The notes below the pieces were generated by a model. That model saw only the letters and a program-made list of their open reading frames with translations. It made no database searches and was not told the DNA's origin. A stretch of 64,000 nt of DNA from Cryobacterium sp. SO1 (GTDB lineage Bacteria > Actinomycetota > Actinomycetes > Actinomycetales > Microbacteriaceae), in the NCBI RefSeq assembly GCF_004210215.2, contig NZ_CP067394.1, positions 4,004,635 through 4,068,634 on the forward strand, given 5' to 3'. This document shows, one piece after another, positions 35,966 to 46,630 of the stretch. The position numbers and the translations under genes are program-made. How positions within the stretch are numbered: the first letter of the stretch is position 1; the number at the start of each line of letters is the position of its first letter.

Positions 35966-36569
35966 GGGCGCTTCACTCGAGCCGGGACGATCGCGCACTG
36001 ATAATGATCGGCGAGCTGCTGATACCTCGCGTTCACGACCCGCTCTGCGTCGCCCTTGTGGGTTTGATGGGTCGAGGTCGTCGGGTTGTCCGGAACGACG
36101 ATCTGCGGAACACCGCCATAAAACGCAAACGCTTGAACGTGAGCGTCGAGCCAGGCCGGGGACTTCATATCCGCATAAGCGCGGCAAAACATCATCCCCG
36201 AAAACGGCAACACCGCAACGAACAGCACCGCCCGGATCACCTCGCCGGTGATCGTGTCCACGACGTCCATCGTGTCTCCGGCCCAGTCGACCAGCATTGC
36301 CCGCCCAGGTTCGTGACGGAGCACCGCCACCAGATCATGGCTGCGGAGGTAATCGGTGAACAGGGCGCAGAACTGCGAATACCCATACTTCTTTCCCGCG
36401 TCCTTGGCATCGACGTATCGGCGCCAGGCCAACAGCAACGTGAAGTGCCGGTTCTGCTTCATCGCCGCCACCACCCGGGCCAGATCGGGCTGGACGTACT
36501 CCTCCGAAACCTTCCGACGCCCGTCTGGGAACCACTTCGCCAGGTCCGCGTCGGTGATCGCGACCATCG
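35960..36569 (-). pseudogene. istA: IstA-like transposase, N-terminal fragment (split and 5'-truncated)
   Basis: Reads from TDADLAKWFPDGRRK through MLVDWAGDTMD (first catalytic Asp) and IVVPDNPTTS (second Asp) to VKRPRD, where the RIT begins. Comparison with the intact istA at 37435 shows that about 45-50 N-terminal residues, the HTH, are missing; the sequence stops at 36569 where IS21-like element 2 begins. An ATG at 36567 is present but is not the original start. Confidence 0.85.
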
Positions 36570-36685
36570 TGAGTATTTGCAGGCTTGGGGGCCAGTGAAT
36601 ATTGCCTTCGGGGGCCACCGGTATTGCCTTCGGGAGCCACGCAGTCGCGCGGTCGGGGGCCAGCGGCGCCCGACCGCGCGACTGT

Positions 36686-37438
36686 CTATGCCGTGACCTG
36701 GCCGGCGGTGTGTTCTCTCATGTTGTGGCCGCCGGTCTCGACCCAAATGGTGTTCTGCACGATGCGGTCCATGATCGCGTCGGCGTGAACTCCAGAACCG
36801 AGACGCTGATGCCAATCCTTCTGGGCGTACTGGGTGCAGAACACCGTTGAGGCCTGGTCGTAGCGCCGCTCCAGGAGCTCCAACAGCATGCTCCTGGTGC
36901 TCTCGTCGGGCTCGTCCAGGAGCCACTCATCGATCACCAACAGCGAGAACGCGGCGTACTTGTTCAGGAACTTCGTCGACCCGGACGGCTTATCGCGGGC
37001 CAGCTGCCAAGCCTCTTCGAGCTCTGGCATCCGGATGTAGTGCGCTCGCACCCGGTGCCGGCAGGCCGCTTTCGCCAGCGCGCAGCCCAGATACGATTTC
37101 CCCGACCCGGTGAAGCCCTGGAACACGACGTTCTGCTGCCGGTCGATGAACGAGCACGTGCCCAGGCCGGCGATCATCGACCGGTCGAGGCCGCGTTCCT
37201 CGACGAGGTCCAGGCGACGCAGGTCCGCGTTCGGGTAGCGTAGGTTCGCCCGGCGGATCAGGCCCTCGACCTTGGTTTGGGTGAAGACGGAGTGGGCGTC
37301 ATCGACGGCCAGTTTGATCTTTTCCTCGAACGCCAAACCCAGCGTCAGGACATCGTCCTGGGCGTTGAACGCGTCCAACAGAGTGGTCACGCCCATCTCG
37401 CGGAGTTTCCGTTTGGTCTCGATATCGAGCCGGCTCAT
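36686..37438 (-). CDS. istB: IstB-like ATP-binding transposition protein (IS21-like element 2)
   Basis: 250 residues, DnaC-like AAA+ ATPase. Walker A GFTGSGKSYLGCAL near residue 108, Walker B FSLLVIDEWLLDEP near 165, CTQYAQKDWHQRLGSG and ADAIMDRIVQN near the end. ATG 37438 overlaps the istA stop (ATGA). Intact and distinct from the first element's IstB, so the two IS21-like elements belong to different subgroups. Confidence 0.9.
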   Translation of the reverse strand: MSRLDIETKRKLREMGVTTLLDAFNAQDDVLTLGLAFEEKIKLAVDDAHSVFTQTKVEGLIRRANLRYPNADLRRLDLVEERGLDRSMIAGLGTCSFIDRQQNVVFQGFTGSGKSYLGCALAKAACRHRVRAHYIRMPELEEAWQLARDKPSGSTKFLNKYAAFSLLVIDEWLLDEPDESTRSMLLELLERRYDQASTVFCTQYAQKDWHQRLGSGVHADAIMDRIVQNTIWVETGGHNMREHTAGQVTA

Positions 37439-39006
37439 CGTGCACCGCCTCCGGCGTAGTAGTCGGCCCCGCGGACATATCCGCCCGGTTCGGGCTCGGT
37501 GGGCTCGAAACGGGGAATCCTGCGGGTGCCTGTCTTGTCTTGCCCGGTCTCCAAGATCGGCTGCAAGTGCGCATACCGGGGCGAGCGAACACGACCCTCC
37601 AGGGCGATCTGACACGCTCTTTCCACTCGCTCGCTGGAGTAGCGCCGGCTCAGCCGCAGCACGGCCAGGGCGGCGTCGAAGCCTTGCTCCTCCACCGGCA
37701 CGGCCTCGAAGATCCTGTTCACCACGGTCACCATGTTCGGGCCGACCCGCTCCGCCCAGGCCCGGATCCTGACAGTGTCCCACTCCCGATATTTCTCGCC
37801 CTGGGGCTGGTCGGCATCGTTGGTGCGGTATTCGTTCACGACATGATCGCCGAACAACAGATGGCTGGTGAGCCGCTCGTGATTCCGGTAAACCTCCAGC
37901 ACTTGGGCGGTGATGCGCAGGTCGACGGCCTGTCCGATATGCGCGTAGGGGGCGGAGTAGAAGTTCTTCTCCCAAACCACATGCCCGTTCTTCTGCACCC
38001 GGCGCCCGATGATCCACCGGCTGATCTCATACGGAGCCGCCGGCAACGGCCGCAGCAACGCTTTTTCCTCGCTTTCGAACACACTCAGGCGCGAACCAGC
38101 ACGCTTCTGGAACGGCTCCCGGTTGTAAGCATCAATGCGTTCGCGGATCGCGGCCCTCAACTCGGGAAGGGTTCCGAAGCTCTGGTTCCGCAACCCGGCG
38201 ATGACCCAGGTCGCAACATGAGAGACGGTGTTTTCCACGGACGGTTTGTCTTTTGGTGACCGGGGGCGTCCCGGCAGCACCGCGGCCGAGTAATGCGCGG
38301 CCATCTGACGGTAGGCCTCGTTCAACACGACCTCACCCTCGCGAGGGTGCTTGATCACGCCAGTCTTCAGATTGTCGGGCACGATCCTAGGAACCGTTCC
38401 ACCGAACCACTCAAACATCGCCACGTTCGCCAGCAGCCAGGTGTCTTGGCGCATATCCAGCGCTGGCTCGACGAACGCATACCTCGAGAACGGCAGGCAC
38501 GCGACGAACAAATACACCCGCGACGTCTCGCCCGTGACCGGGTTGACGAGCTGCATCGTGGGCCCCGACCAGTCGACCTCGACCGTCCGCCCGGCCTTGT
38601 GGCCCACCCGGGACGCCGCCCCAGTGACCAGAGCATGGGCCGCGTAGGACTTGCAGAATCGGTCGTAACCCATCGCCGGCTGCCCCGTCGCTTTGCACCG
38701 GTCGACGTACTCGCCATGGAGCAGCTTCAGCGTTACCCCGACCTTGGCGAGCTCTTTATGCACCCCGTCCCAATCAGGCTGCACGAACACACTCTCGTGC
38801 TCGCCCCGACCAGGGAACAGCAGCGCATATACCTCGGCCTCGCTGCGGCTGGCATGGCCGTCACTGCCAATGCCAGCCTTCTCGGCGGCATCGAACACCG
38901 CCAACACACTCTTACGCGACATGCCTTGCGCGATCGCGATCGCCCGCCCGGTCATACCTTCGGCTCTGAGCTGAAGCACGAGCTTCGCGTTGATCCTTCG
39001 TACCAT
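37435..39006 (-). CDS. istA: IstA-like DDE transposase (IS21-like element 2)
   Basis: 523 residues. N-terminal HTH (LRAEGMTGRAIAIAQGMSRK), core with Asp in VEVDWSGPTMQ (about 143), Asp in RIVPDNLKTG (about 208) and Glu in DKPSVENTVSHV (about 255), then the C-terminal Mu-type barrel (NFYSAPYAHIGQAVDLRI). Intact, so this element may still be able to move. Confidence 0.92.
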   Translation of the reverse strand: MVRRINAKLVLQLRAEGMTGRAIAIAQGMSRKSVLAVFDAAEKAGIGSDGHASRSEAEVYALLFPGRGEHESVFVQPDWDGVHKELAKVGVTLKLLHGEYVDRCKATGQPAMGYDRFCKSYAAHALVTGAASRVGHKAGRTVEVDWSGPTMQLVNPVTGETSRVYLFVACLPFSRYAFVEPALDMRQDTWLLANVAMFEWFGGTVPRIVPDNLKTGVIKHPREGEVVLNEAYRQMAAHYSAAVLPGRPRSPKDKPSVENTVSHVATWVIAGLRNQSFGTLPELRAAIRERIDAYNREPFQKRAGSRLSVFESEEKALLRPLPAAPYEISRWIIGRRVQKNGHVVWEKNFYSAPYAHIGQAVDLRITAQVLEVYRNHERLTSHLLFGDHVVNEYRTNDADQPQGEKYREWDTVRIRAWAERVGPNMVTVVNRIFEAVPVEEQGFDAALAVLRLSRRYSSERVERACQIALEGRVRSPRYAHLQPILETGQDKTGTRRIPRFEPTEPEPGGYVRGADYYAGGGAR

Positions 39007-39219
39007 TGTTGATTACTCCTTCTGCCGCGTGCCTATACACGCGGCGGAAGGAGCTAAGCAGATGGCCCCCAACAGCAATATTCAGTGGCCCCCAAGCGCG
39101 CTACTGAGCACATCGCCCGGTGGCCCCCAAAGGCAATATCGGTGGCCCCCAGAAGCGCTAATACTCAGCGAAGCTTGCGTCTGCGGGGAGAAGCGAGGTC
39201 CAGAGCGCTTGCGGGGCGC

Positions 39220-40257
39220 TCATCCCAGGTTCTTTGGTGAACCGATCAGCTGTGCATTCTGCAAGCCAAGATTCACATTGAGAAGCTCGATTGCGTCGAT
39301 GCACAGCCTCGCGGCAGCATCTTCGTCGATGTCTCGTCGGGCGGATACGCGGTCGCGCGCCAGTTCCATCGAACTGGAGCTCTGGATCGCCGATACGATT
39401 TCGGCGGTGAGTGGTGTCAGTAGCTGACGTCGTCTTGTTGTGACGTCAGCCAAGACGAGTCCGCTTGACGCCTCAAGCATGAACGGGTCCGCTGCCAGTG
39501 GTGCCGCGTCCGCGCGTTCGTCCTCGAAATTGGACCATCCGAACCCGTCGATCTTCGCGGTCCCATTGTCGAGCTGCAGCATCTTGATCAGTTCTGTGGC
39601 ATTCAGGTACCGCGGAAGCCATGGATGGGTTCCCAAGTCGGCGTGCACGACCTCTGGAGGGACAGCGCCCCCTAAGGCGTCAGCTTTGGACACGAGGTTG
39701 CCAACAGCGGCATCCCAGTTCCCTGCGTTCCCGAGCGGAATGCCTTGCATGCCCAGGCCGATGGTTCCATCTGCTTCCAGCCGGAACGCGTGAGGAAGCG
39801 ATGTCAAGCGGTCGGCGGCGAACATGTCGCGGTCTGCCAAGACCACGCGTGGATCAATGAGCGAGGACGGAAACACGCCGGTCATTCGGGCGAGATCCGC
39901 ATCGTCAAGGAACGCTCGCCAGCCGGCGTCGTCAAAAAAGCGCACGGCGGTAGGGCCAACGATCTCAATGAATCCTGCCGACAAGTAGTCTTGCACTTCG
40001 ACCCCACGGTCATTGAGAAAGAGTTCATCACCGGCATCTAACATTTGTCCGGTGTAGGTCACTACCCTGCCGCGGGTCGGTACCCAGCTGCAACCAGCTG
40101 GGAGCAGTACTGCGTCATCTCGGCCGAGCACATGCTCGAGGCCGGCAGGATTCGCCTCGGCAGCGATAAAGAAGATGCGCCGAACATCGGTTCGCTCTCC
40201 GCTGACCCACTCGAGAATTGTGCGTGCTGCGATGGAATCTTTTACTTCAGTATTCAA
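39220..40257 (-). CDS. Hypothetical protein resembling a daptide-type RiPP recognition protein
   Basis: 345 residues, soluble. The opening LEWVSGERTD, the block GRVVTYTGQMLDAGDELFLND, DYLSAGFIEIVGPTAVRFFD, FLDDADLARMTGVFP and a C-terminal PqqD/winged-helix-like region (PFMLEASSGLVLADVTTRRR) resemble, from memory, the actinobacterial proteins named daptide biosynthesis RiPP recognition protein. TTG start with AAAGGGGGGG upstream. It is on the same strand as the ABC remnants at 23943-29000, with mobile elements between, which fits one former operon. No precursor peptide, dehydrogenase, aminotransferase or methyltransferase is found. The assignment is tentative. Confidence 0.45.
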   Translation of the reverse strand: MNTEVKDSIAARTILEWVSGERTDVRRIFFIAAEANPAGLEHVLGRDDAVLLPAGCSWVPTRGRVVTYTGQMLDAGDELFLNDRGVEVQDYLSAGFIEIVGPTAVRFFDDAGWRAFLDDADLARMTGVFPSSLIDPRVVLADRDMFAADRLTSLPHAFRLEADGTIGLGMQGIPLGNAGNWDAAVGNLVSKADALGGAVPPEVVHADLGTHPWLPRYLNATELIKMLQLDNGTAKIDGFGWSNFEDERADAAPLAADPFMLEASSGLVLADVTTRRRQLLTPLTAEIVSAIQSSSSMELARDRVSARRDIDEDAAARLCIDAIELLNVNLGLQNAQLIGSPKNLG

Positions 40258-40595
40258 AAGGCCCCCCCTTTAATGTTGCAGGGCGCCACATACCGATCTC
40301 CCAAGAATTACTCATATCTCAGCACCGTTATCGTCGCGATGAAGCACTTGACGACGTTGCTGAGATCCCCTGGGTCAGGCTACACGGACAAGTCGGATCA
40401 CGTCTATCCCCCGCTTCCGTGCAGAGTGGAATGATCTACGCGCAGTCGGCGAGCTGCCAGGTTCGGTCGAGGAAGACAGTTAGCCACGTGACCGCCGCCG
40501 CGTCATCCGTCGTAACAGGCTTTTATTCTCAACCGCGGCACGAACTAAGGACAGGCGCGTATATCGCGTCTCTTTTCACGCTGTAGCATCGGATC
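40258..40595. other. Intergenic stretch with a possible gene remnant
   Basis: The plus strand reads RYRRDEALDDVAEIPWVRLHG at 40325-40385 and, in another frame, FRAEWNDLRAVGELPGSVEE to a stop near 40490, as if a short coding end has a frameshift. On minus, a 22-codon frame lies just before the TTG of the preceding gene. Neither can be named. Presumably holds promoters for the divergent genes. Confidence 0.4.
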
Positions 40596-40835
40596 ATGTC
40601 GATCCCGGGTAAGAACGAAACTGGCGGTCTCGCCTGGGGAAAGATCCTCATCGGTGTGGGCGTCCTGATACTTGGCGCATCATCTGCATTCGCCGGTGGT
40701 CCCTGGTGGCAGCTCATCACCTCAGCTGCTGCCGCAGCTTTGGGCCTATTCTTGTTGATCTCTGGGCTGCGCGACCTCTCCGCTCGTCGAAGGGTGCAGC
40801 CAAGGGCGCAGGACGAGGATCGCGGGAGCGAATAG
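40596..40835 (+). CDS. Small two-helix membrane protein
   Basis: 79 residues: hydrophobic segments ILIGVGVLILGASSAFAG and the LITSAAAAALGLFLLIS region, then a basic/acidic tail (SARRRVQPRAQDEDRGSE). No family recognised. GC content and codon use are nearer to the chromosome than those of its neighbours. It may be chromosomal DNA surviving inside the island. Confidence 0.55.
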   Translation: MSIPGKNETGGLAWGKILIGVGVLILGASSAFAGGPWWQLITSAAAAALGLFLLISGLRDLSARRRVQPRAQDEDRGSE

Positions 40836-41574
40836 CCCGTCGGTGAGTCGGAGACCGCGGTGCTACGACGAATTGCCCTGTAGGTTTCTCATGAACCGCT
40901 GGAGTCTGTACATATCGTGACCGTAGTCCAAGGTCCCAAGAAGTCGCTCTCAGCAATGTTCTGAGGAATTACGGGAAGGCTGACGCGACGGGAGACTTGA
41001 TACTCCTTCCTGTACGGACGCCAAATAGGCCGATCGCGCTATCCCATCAATTTCTTGGTGGAACTTCGTTGATGCACTCCAACTGGGGCCCTGGATCAAT
41101 CTTGAGCGCATATAACACGACTGCTGCGGGAGGCCCCAGCCTCCCGGCGGACTCACTGAGTGTCGCGCCGCTTTCCTGCAATTTTCTCATTGAAGAACGG
41201 TCGACTTCGTGGACGCGTGTCCCGCTGTACTGTCCGAATTCGGGGACGTCAGGCTCCCAGCTTAAAGGCTCGTCGATGCCCGCCTGAGCGAGAAACTCAT
41301 ATGCAAAGACGTCAAGGCTTGACAGCAACGCGGGGGGAGAGTTCCCATCGAAACTTGGCAATTTGTGCCCTCTCTTCGTTGGATTTCGTCCGCTACGGCT
41401 GGAATGCCGGCTTTATGCTCGAGCACCACGAAGCCCCCCGCCACGACAGGGTCCATCCCGAGTCCGGGCTCCGACAAGGATTCGTCGCACTAGAGGCAGG
41501 CTCAGTCCGTGTTCTTGACCTGAGTTGCATCCCCGACCGGAGTATTGGATCTTCGACCGGAATCTACATGACAG
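40836..41574. other. Low-coding stretch of the island
   Basis: About 740 bp without a recognisable gene apart from the doubtful frame at 41047-41361. Several frames are open on both strands between 41040 and 41480 without good ribosome sites, as in decayed coding DNA. No tRNA or attachment site is seen. Confidence 0.5.
41047..41361 (-). CDS. Doubtful small ORF, possibly a gene remnant
   Basis: 104 codons from TTG 41361 with AGAGGG upstream. The product contains LLSSLDVFAYEFLAQAGIDE and GTRVHEVDRSSMRKLQESG, plausible as soluble protein, but no family is recognised and an adjacent frame on the same strand (ERAQIAKFRWELSPR) looks equally coding just upstream, which suggests frameshift decay. 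Confidence 0.3.
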   Translation of the reverse strand: MPSFDGNSPPALLSSLDVFAYEFLAQAGIDEPLSWEPDVPEFGQYSGTRVHEVDRSSMRKLQESGATLSESAGRLGPPAAVVLYALKIDPGPQLECINEVPPRN

Positions 41575-43488
41575 CTAGCGGGAGTTTCCTAGCTAGCCTC
41601 GGTCAGAGTTCCAGAAGTGCTGGTCAACTCTGGTTTTGGCGGCTGGGTTGTGTATGACCTAACTTTTCTTCGGGGCCCACTGGTCGAGGTTGAAGATCTC
41701 GGCGAGTTGGTCCTGGGTGGGGGTCGTCGTGGTGAGCATTCGGCGCGCTTTGGGACGCCCACCGGTCGAGGAGTAGATCATGAGGGTCTCTTGGATCTTC
41801 TCGAGCTGGTCGAGGAGCTCCCGGACCGAGAGGTGCAGGCCTGCCTGCTCTGTTTGGCGTCGCATGAGGTGCGCGATTTGCAGTGCCAGGACACAGGTGA
41901 AGGTGTGCACGCGGATGTTGTGCTCGGTCCAGTGATGCATGGGCGAGAACGACACCACGTGGGGGTCTTTGAGCTGGCGGAAACTGAACTCCGCGTCAGA
42001 TTGTGATCGGTAGGCTGCCACGACATCAGCGATCGGCCACTCGTCCTGGTCGGTGACGAGGACGCGCTTGCCAAACACCTCTGTCTCCAACGCGAGGCGG
42101 GCGTCATCATCGACCGTGAACGTGAGCTGATGCGTGGCTGGCGTGCTGCCGGTCAGGTCCCAGTTCAGGACGCGGCGAACCCAGGAGTCGTGGGTGATGC
42201 TTCGGATTTCCTCGGTGACTTGGTCGGTGCTGCGCCGGGTTTTCCCACGCGCCAGCGTCGCGGCGAGTTCAGTCAGGAGGCCGTGGGCTTTGTGGAGGGT
42301 TTGCACGAATCCGACGGCTTGTTTGTCGTGCAGGGTCGGGGAGTGCGTGAGAATCACACGCCGTTCAGAGCCGTAAACCGTTCGGCGGGTCTCGACCGCG
42401 CTGAGCCCGCCGAATCGGGCCTTATCGACGACGCGGCGCTCGCTCGCGGGCAGGGCAAGCAGATCGGCGACGACGGATGGTGGGATGGACCCCACGAAAG
42501 AGAGACCGGTGGCGGTGACGTGGGCGAAGTTGCTCAGAGAGTTTTGGCCGGCGTCGAAGACGACCGTCATCTCTGCTGGCGCCACTCGTCCGGCTTGGGC
42601 AGCGAGGGCTGCATGGCGGGCGCTGAGGAGGTCGATCATCAGTGGGAACTGGGTCACGTCGGGCCGGTTTCCGGGGTAAGCGTGGGCGACCAGAGGCACG
42701 CCGCCATCACGGGTGACGACTAAACCCAGACCGACCAGGCGCAGGTCGGTGCGTTTCTGCTTCGCTTTGCCGCGCTGAGCGATGGGCGCCTTGTCGTTAG
42801 CGGAATCGATGTAGGTCGCGAAGTTGGTCATATCCAACGCCAACGCCGAAATATCCAGGTCGAACGTGGTGATCATCGCCACCGCGAGTCGCTGCTCAAT
42901 CTCAGCGAGCTGGTCCCCGGTGACTTTATGCATCGCGTCCCAGAACCGACGATGATCCAACACGCCAGCCGGCACCTTCGTGAACCGGTCCGCGGCGGTG
43001 CTTTTCCACCACTCCGCAAAGCCCAGCTTCGACGTCGGGGCCACGACCCTGTTCAGCGCAGCCAGCACCAGATAGGTCCCCACTGACGCTCCCGCGTCAC
43101 TGCGGCGCGCGCCGACGACATCGTCGATGATCCCAGCCACGTCGAGCCGGTTCAGAATCTCCCAGACCGCGGCCGTGTCTCCAAAGCCCAGGTGCTGCGA
43201 CTTCGACGGCAACGATTTGGCCTCGCGCCCGTCATGCAACGCCGCAATATCGGCCGCTGACCCCAGATAGCGTTCGGAGACCATCTTGGGCTTGCCGTCG
43301 ACACGGGCCATCTCCCTCAAGTACCAGTACGGCTTCCCATTGATGGTCTTCTTATACAAACTAGCCATACTTTAGGTCATACGCTCTCACGGACCAAAAG
43401 TCACGCCACCACGCCGAAGAACGCCAGACCAACACCGGAATTCAATTCGGCGCAGTCTGGCGTCCCTGAGATAGCTAGGAAACTCCCG

Positions 43489-43492
<4 letters not shown>
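41575..43492 (-). mobile_element. IS1634-family insertion sequence, about 1.9 kb
   Basis: One transposase gene bounded by perfect 21-bp inverted repeats starting CTAGCGGGAGTTTCC and ending TAGCTA (41575-41595; 43472-43492). The right repeat contains the stop codon of dnaB. The flanking bases do not match, so no target duplication is evident. Confidence 0.82.
41659..43368 (-). CDS. IS1634-family transposase
   Basis: 569 residues, DDE transposase of the IS4/IS1634 type. The opening KPYWYLREMARVDGKPKMVS and ERYLGSAADI is highly typical. Catalytic candidates are Asp in ALALDMTNFATY, Asp in VVFDAGQNS and Glu in SDAEFSFRQLKDPHVV, preceded by the Y-x-x-x-x-x-x-E-x-x-F arrangement. Full length and apparently intact. 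The start MASLYKKTING at 43368 is 120 bp inside the right end. Confidence 0.9.
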   Translation of the reverse strand: MASLYKKTINGKPYWYLREMARVDGKPKMVSERYLGSAADIAALHDGREAKSLPSKSQHLGFGDTAAVWEILNRLDVAGIIDDVVGARRSDAGASVGTYLVLAALNRVVAPTSKLGFAEWWKSTAADRFTKVPAGVLDHRRFWDAMHKVTGDQLAEIEQRLAVAMITTFDLDISALALDMTNFATYIDSANDKAPIAQRGKAKQKRTDLRLVGLGLVVTRDGGVPLVAHAYPGNRPDVTQFPLMIDLLSARHAALAAQAGRVAPAEMTVVFDAGQNSLSNFAHVTATGLSFVGSIPPSVVADLLALPASERRVVDKARFGGLSAVETRRTVYGSERRVILTHSPTLHDKQAVGFVQTLHKAHGLLTELAATLARGKTRRSTDQVTEEIRSITHDSWVRRVLNWDLTGSTPATHQLTFTVDDDARLALETEVFGKRVLVTDQDEWPIADVVAAYRSQSDAEFSFRQLKDPHVVSFSPMHHWTEHNIRVHTFTCVLALQIAHLMRRQTEQAGLHLSVRELLDQLEKIQETLMIYSSTGGRPKARRMLTTTTPTQDQLAEIFNLDQWAPKKS

Positions 43493-44895
<1,403 letters not shown>

Positions 44896-45338
44896 GCCGA
44901 GCCTCCTCGTGTTGGTGTGGTTCTGGTGTATCAGGAGCCGCTGACAGCGATCATCCGGCACGCAGGCGCACGGGTGCGAATACCTGCTTGCCCACCATAG
45001 AGAGACTCTTCCACGCCGCCAAACCACCCTGTGGATAACTATGTGAGTAATCTGCGCGAAACGCCGCGTGACTTGTGCACAACCTGTGCACTCGGCTGTG
45101 GACAACTCAGGAGTTTTGAACTCGAATTGGGTTTGATCAGCTAATTAATCTATTCACATGGGTGTGGAAAAACTAGTTTCAATACCCTATTGAATGTTGA
45201 TGAAATAGGTGGTCGCCTGTGCACAAAGACGTGCAAAACCGGTGAAAATTGTGCCAAGAATGGGGGTTATGCGCGTGCGTTAAAAAGGAGTAGCGGCGGC
45301 TCCTATCGGAAACCGCCGCTACTTTCAGTGAAACGAGA
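44896..45338. other. Intergenic region between rplI and dnaB
   Basis: 443 bp without a gene. The middle (45110-45250) is AT-rich for this genome and probably contains the dnaB promoter. The rplI terminator occupies 45289-45323. Nothing else stands out. Confidence 0.6.
45283..45323 (-). terminator. Rho-independent terminator of the rpsF-rplI operon
   Basis: On the minus strand AGTAGCGGCGG pairs with CCGCCGCTACT (11 bp, perfect) and is followed by CCTTTTTA, 15 bp beyond the rplI stop. Confidence 0.88.
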
Positions 45339-45788
45339 CTACTTGGCGGCTACAACCTGAAGGTTGATGGTCGCGCTGACCTCGTCGCGCAGACGAACCG
45401 TCGCAGTGTGCTCACCGGTCGCCTTGATCGGGCTGAGCTCGATCTTGCGCTTGTCGATGGCACCGAGACCGGCAGCGGCAACCGCTTCGGCCACGTCTGC
45501 GGTCTTGACGGAGCCGAACAGGCGTCCGCCGGCGCCGGCCTTGACGACCAGCTTGACCTTGGTGTTCTCAAGGGTGACCTTGAGAGCCTGGGCCTCTTCG
45601 AGGGTGGCGTGCTCGCGGGCTACGCGGGCGGCCTTGATCTGCTCGATCTGCTTTTCGCCACCGCGGGTCCACGCAACAGCGAAGCCCTGGGGGAGAAGGT
45701 AGTTGCGAGCGAACCCGTTCTTGACATCAACGATGTCACCGGGGGTGCCGAGGCCGGAGACCTCGTGCGTCAGAATCAGTTTCGACAT
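45339..45788 (-). CDS. rplI: 50S ribosomal protein L9
   Basis: 149 residues, normal length. N-terminal domain [35 protein letters not shown] is the L9 signature, followed by the long helix and a C-terminal domain ([14 protein letters not shown], the usual G-K-L-F-G-S-V-T pattern). Binds 23S rRNA at the base of L1. Last gene of rpsF-ssb-rpsR-rplI. Confidence 0.97.
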   Translation of the reverse strand: MSKLILTHEVSGLGTPGDIVDVKNGFARNYLLPQGFAVAWTRGGEKQIEQIKAARVAREHATLEEAQALKVTLENTKVKLVVKAGAGGRLFGSVKTADVAEAVAAAGLGAIDKRKIELSPIKATGEHTATVRLRDEVSATINLQVVAAK

Positions 45789-45799
45789 GTGAGGGCTCC

Positions 45800-46063
45800 T
45801 TACCGGCCTGAGCCGGCGTAGGGCAGCAAGGCCATTTCGCGGGCGTTCTTGACGGCGCGCGCGATCAGACGCTGCTCCTGGACGGAGACGCCGGTGATGC
45901 GGCGGGCGCGAATCTTTCCACGCTCTGAGATGAACTTCCGAAGAGTGGGGACATCTTTGTAATCGATGACACCAACCCGGATCGACTTCGCGGGAGCGGC
46001 GTTCTTGCCACCCTTAGCACCGCGGAGCGGCTTGCGGCGGTCGCCGCTCGACTTTCCAGCCAT
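45800..46063 (-). CDS. rpsR: 30S ribosomal protein S18
   Basis: 87 residues with [19 protein letters not shown] and [20 protein letters not shown], both diagnostic. No CxxC pair is present, so this is the zinc-independent form as far as can be seen; the zinc-linked status depends on a paralogue elsewhere. It pairs with S6 in the small subunit. Confidence 0.97.
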   Translation of the reverse strand: MAGKSSGDRRKPLRGAKGGKNAAPAKSIRVGVIDYKDVPTLRKFISERGKIRARRITGVSVQEQRLIARAVKNAREMALLPYAGSGR

Positions 46064-46117
46064 GATTTCCTAACTTTCTAAAACGTGTGAGTGCAGCCGT
46101 CAACCGTGAGGTTCGGC

Positions 46118-46627
46118 TTAGAAGGGGGTCTCGTCGCTGAAGTTGCCCGGGGTGTTCCAAACGTCTCCGCCGCCAGTGTTGGCTGCGGGGGCGCTGGGTG
46201 CCCAGGGCTCGTCGTTACCCTGCTGCTGCGCGACGGGCGCGCCGCCGCGAGGTGCAGAGGACGACTGCGCGCGCGTGAGGGAGGCGGTGGCGTAGCGCAG
46301 CGAAGGACCAATTTCGTCGATCTCGAGCTCCATGCTCGTGCGCTTTTCACCTTCCTTGGTCTCATAGGAACGCTGCTTGAGACGCCCGGAAGCGATGACA
46401 CGGGAACCCTTGGTCAGTGAACCGGCCACGTGCTCGGCGAATTCACGCCAAACGCTCGCGCGCAGGAACAGTGCCTCGCCATCTTTCCACTCACTCGTGG
46501 CGCGATCGAAATTGCGCGGAGTAGAGGCAATGGTGAAGTTGGCTACCGCCAGCCCGTTCTGCGTGTAACGCAGTTCCGGATCGCTGGTGAGGTTGCCCAC
46601 CACGGTGATTACGGTCTCGCCGGCCAT
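46118..46627 (-). CDS. ssb: Single-stranded DNA-binding protein
   Basis: 169 residues. OB fold with [20 protein letters not shown] and [27 protein letters not shown], a Gly/Pro/Asn-rich tail, and the acidic C-terminal tip FSDETPF that recruits partner proteins. Lies three bases after rpsF. Encoded in the rpsF operon, so expression is linked to ribosomal genes. Confidence 0.96.
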   Translation of the reverse strand: MAGETVITVVGNLTSDPELRYTQNGLAVANFTIASTPRNFDRATSEWKDGEALFLRASVWREFAEHVAGSLTKGSRVIASGRLKQRSYETKEGEKRTSMELEIDEIGPSLRYATASLTRAQSSSAPRGGAPVAQQQGNDEPWAPSAPAANTGGGDVWNTPGNFSDETPF

Positions 46628-46630
46628 GGG

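Larger units (their letters stand above)
29000..36569 (-). mobile_element. IS21-like element 1 (composite, carrying IS481-like and RIT insertions)
   Basis: Istb and istA-like genes on the minus strand. Its IstB-side end begins near TGGCGAGTAGCGC at about 29000-29002 and contains GGTGGTAGCGG repeated (29017 and 30828 regions), interrupted by the IS481-like insertion. The istA gene is split by the RIT element. The istA-side end is missing: the second IS21-like element starts at 36570 directly after codon-level istA sequence. The element is therefore dead in its present form. Confidence 0.75.
36570..39167 (-). mobile_element. IS21-like element 2 (complete)
   Basis: 2.6 kb with istA and istB on the minus strand. 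Left end TGAGTATTTGCAGGCTTGGG (36570) and right end, read inward, TGAGTATTAGCGCTTCTGGG match at the start. GGGGGCCA followed by TATTGCC-like sequence recurs at both ends (36587-36650; 39066-39150), the multiple terminal sites typical of IS21. The flanks differ: IS21-like element 1 on the left, other DNA on the right, with no target duplication, so an adjacent deletion or recombination followed insertion. Confidence 0.85.

Noticed and set aside
36585..36660. GGGGGCCA repeats as a possible regulatory array
   Set aside because: The same units occur at 39066-39150 at the opposite end of IS21-like element 2, so they are transposase sites.
40278..40345. 22-codon minus-strand frame before the daptide-like gene as a candidate precursor peptide
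   Set aside because: Too short, no ribosome site, lacks any recognisable leader or core; overlaps the next gene's ribosome site region.
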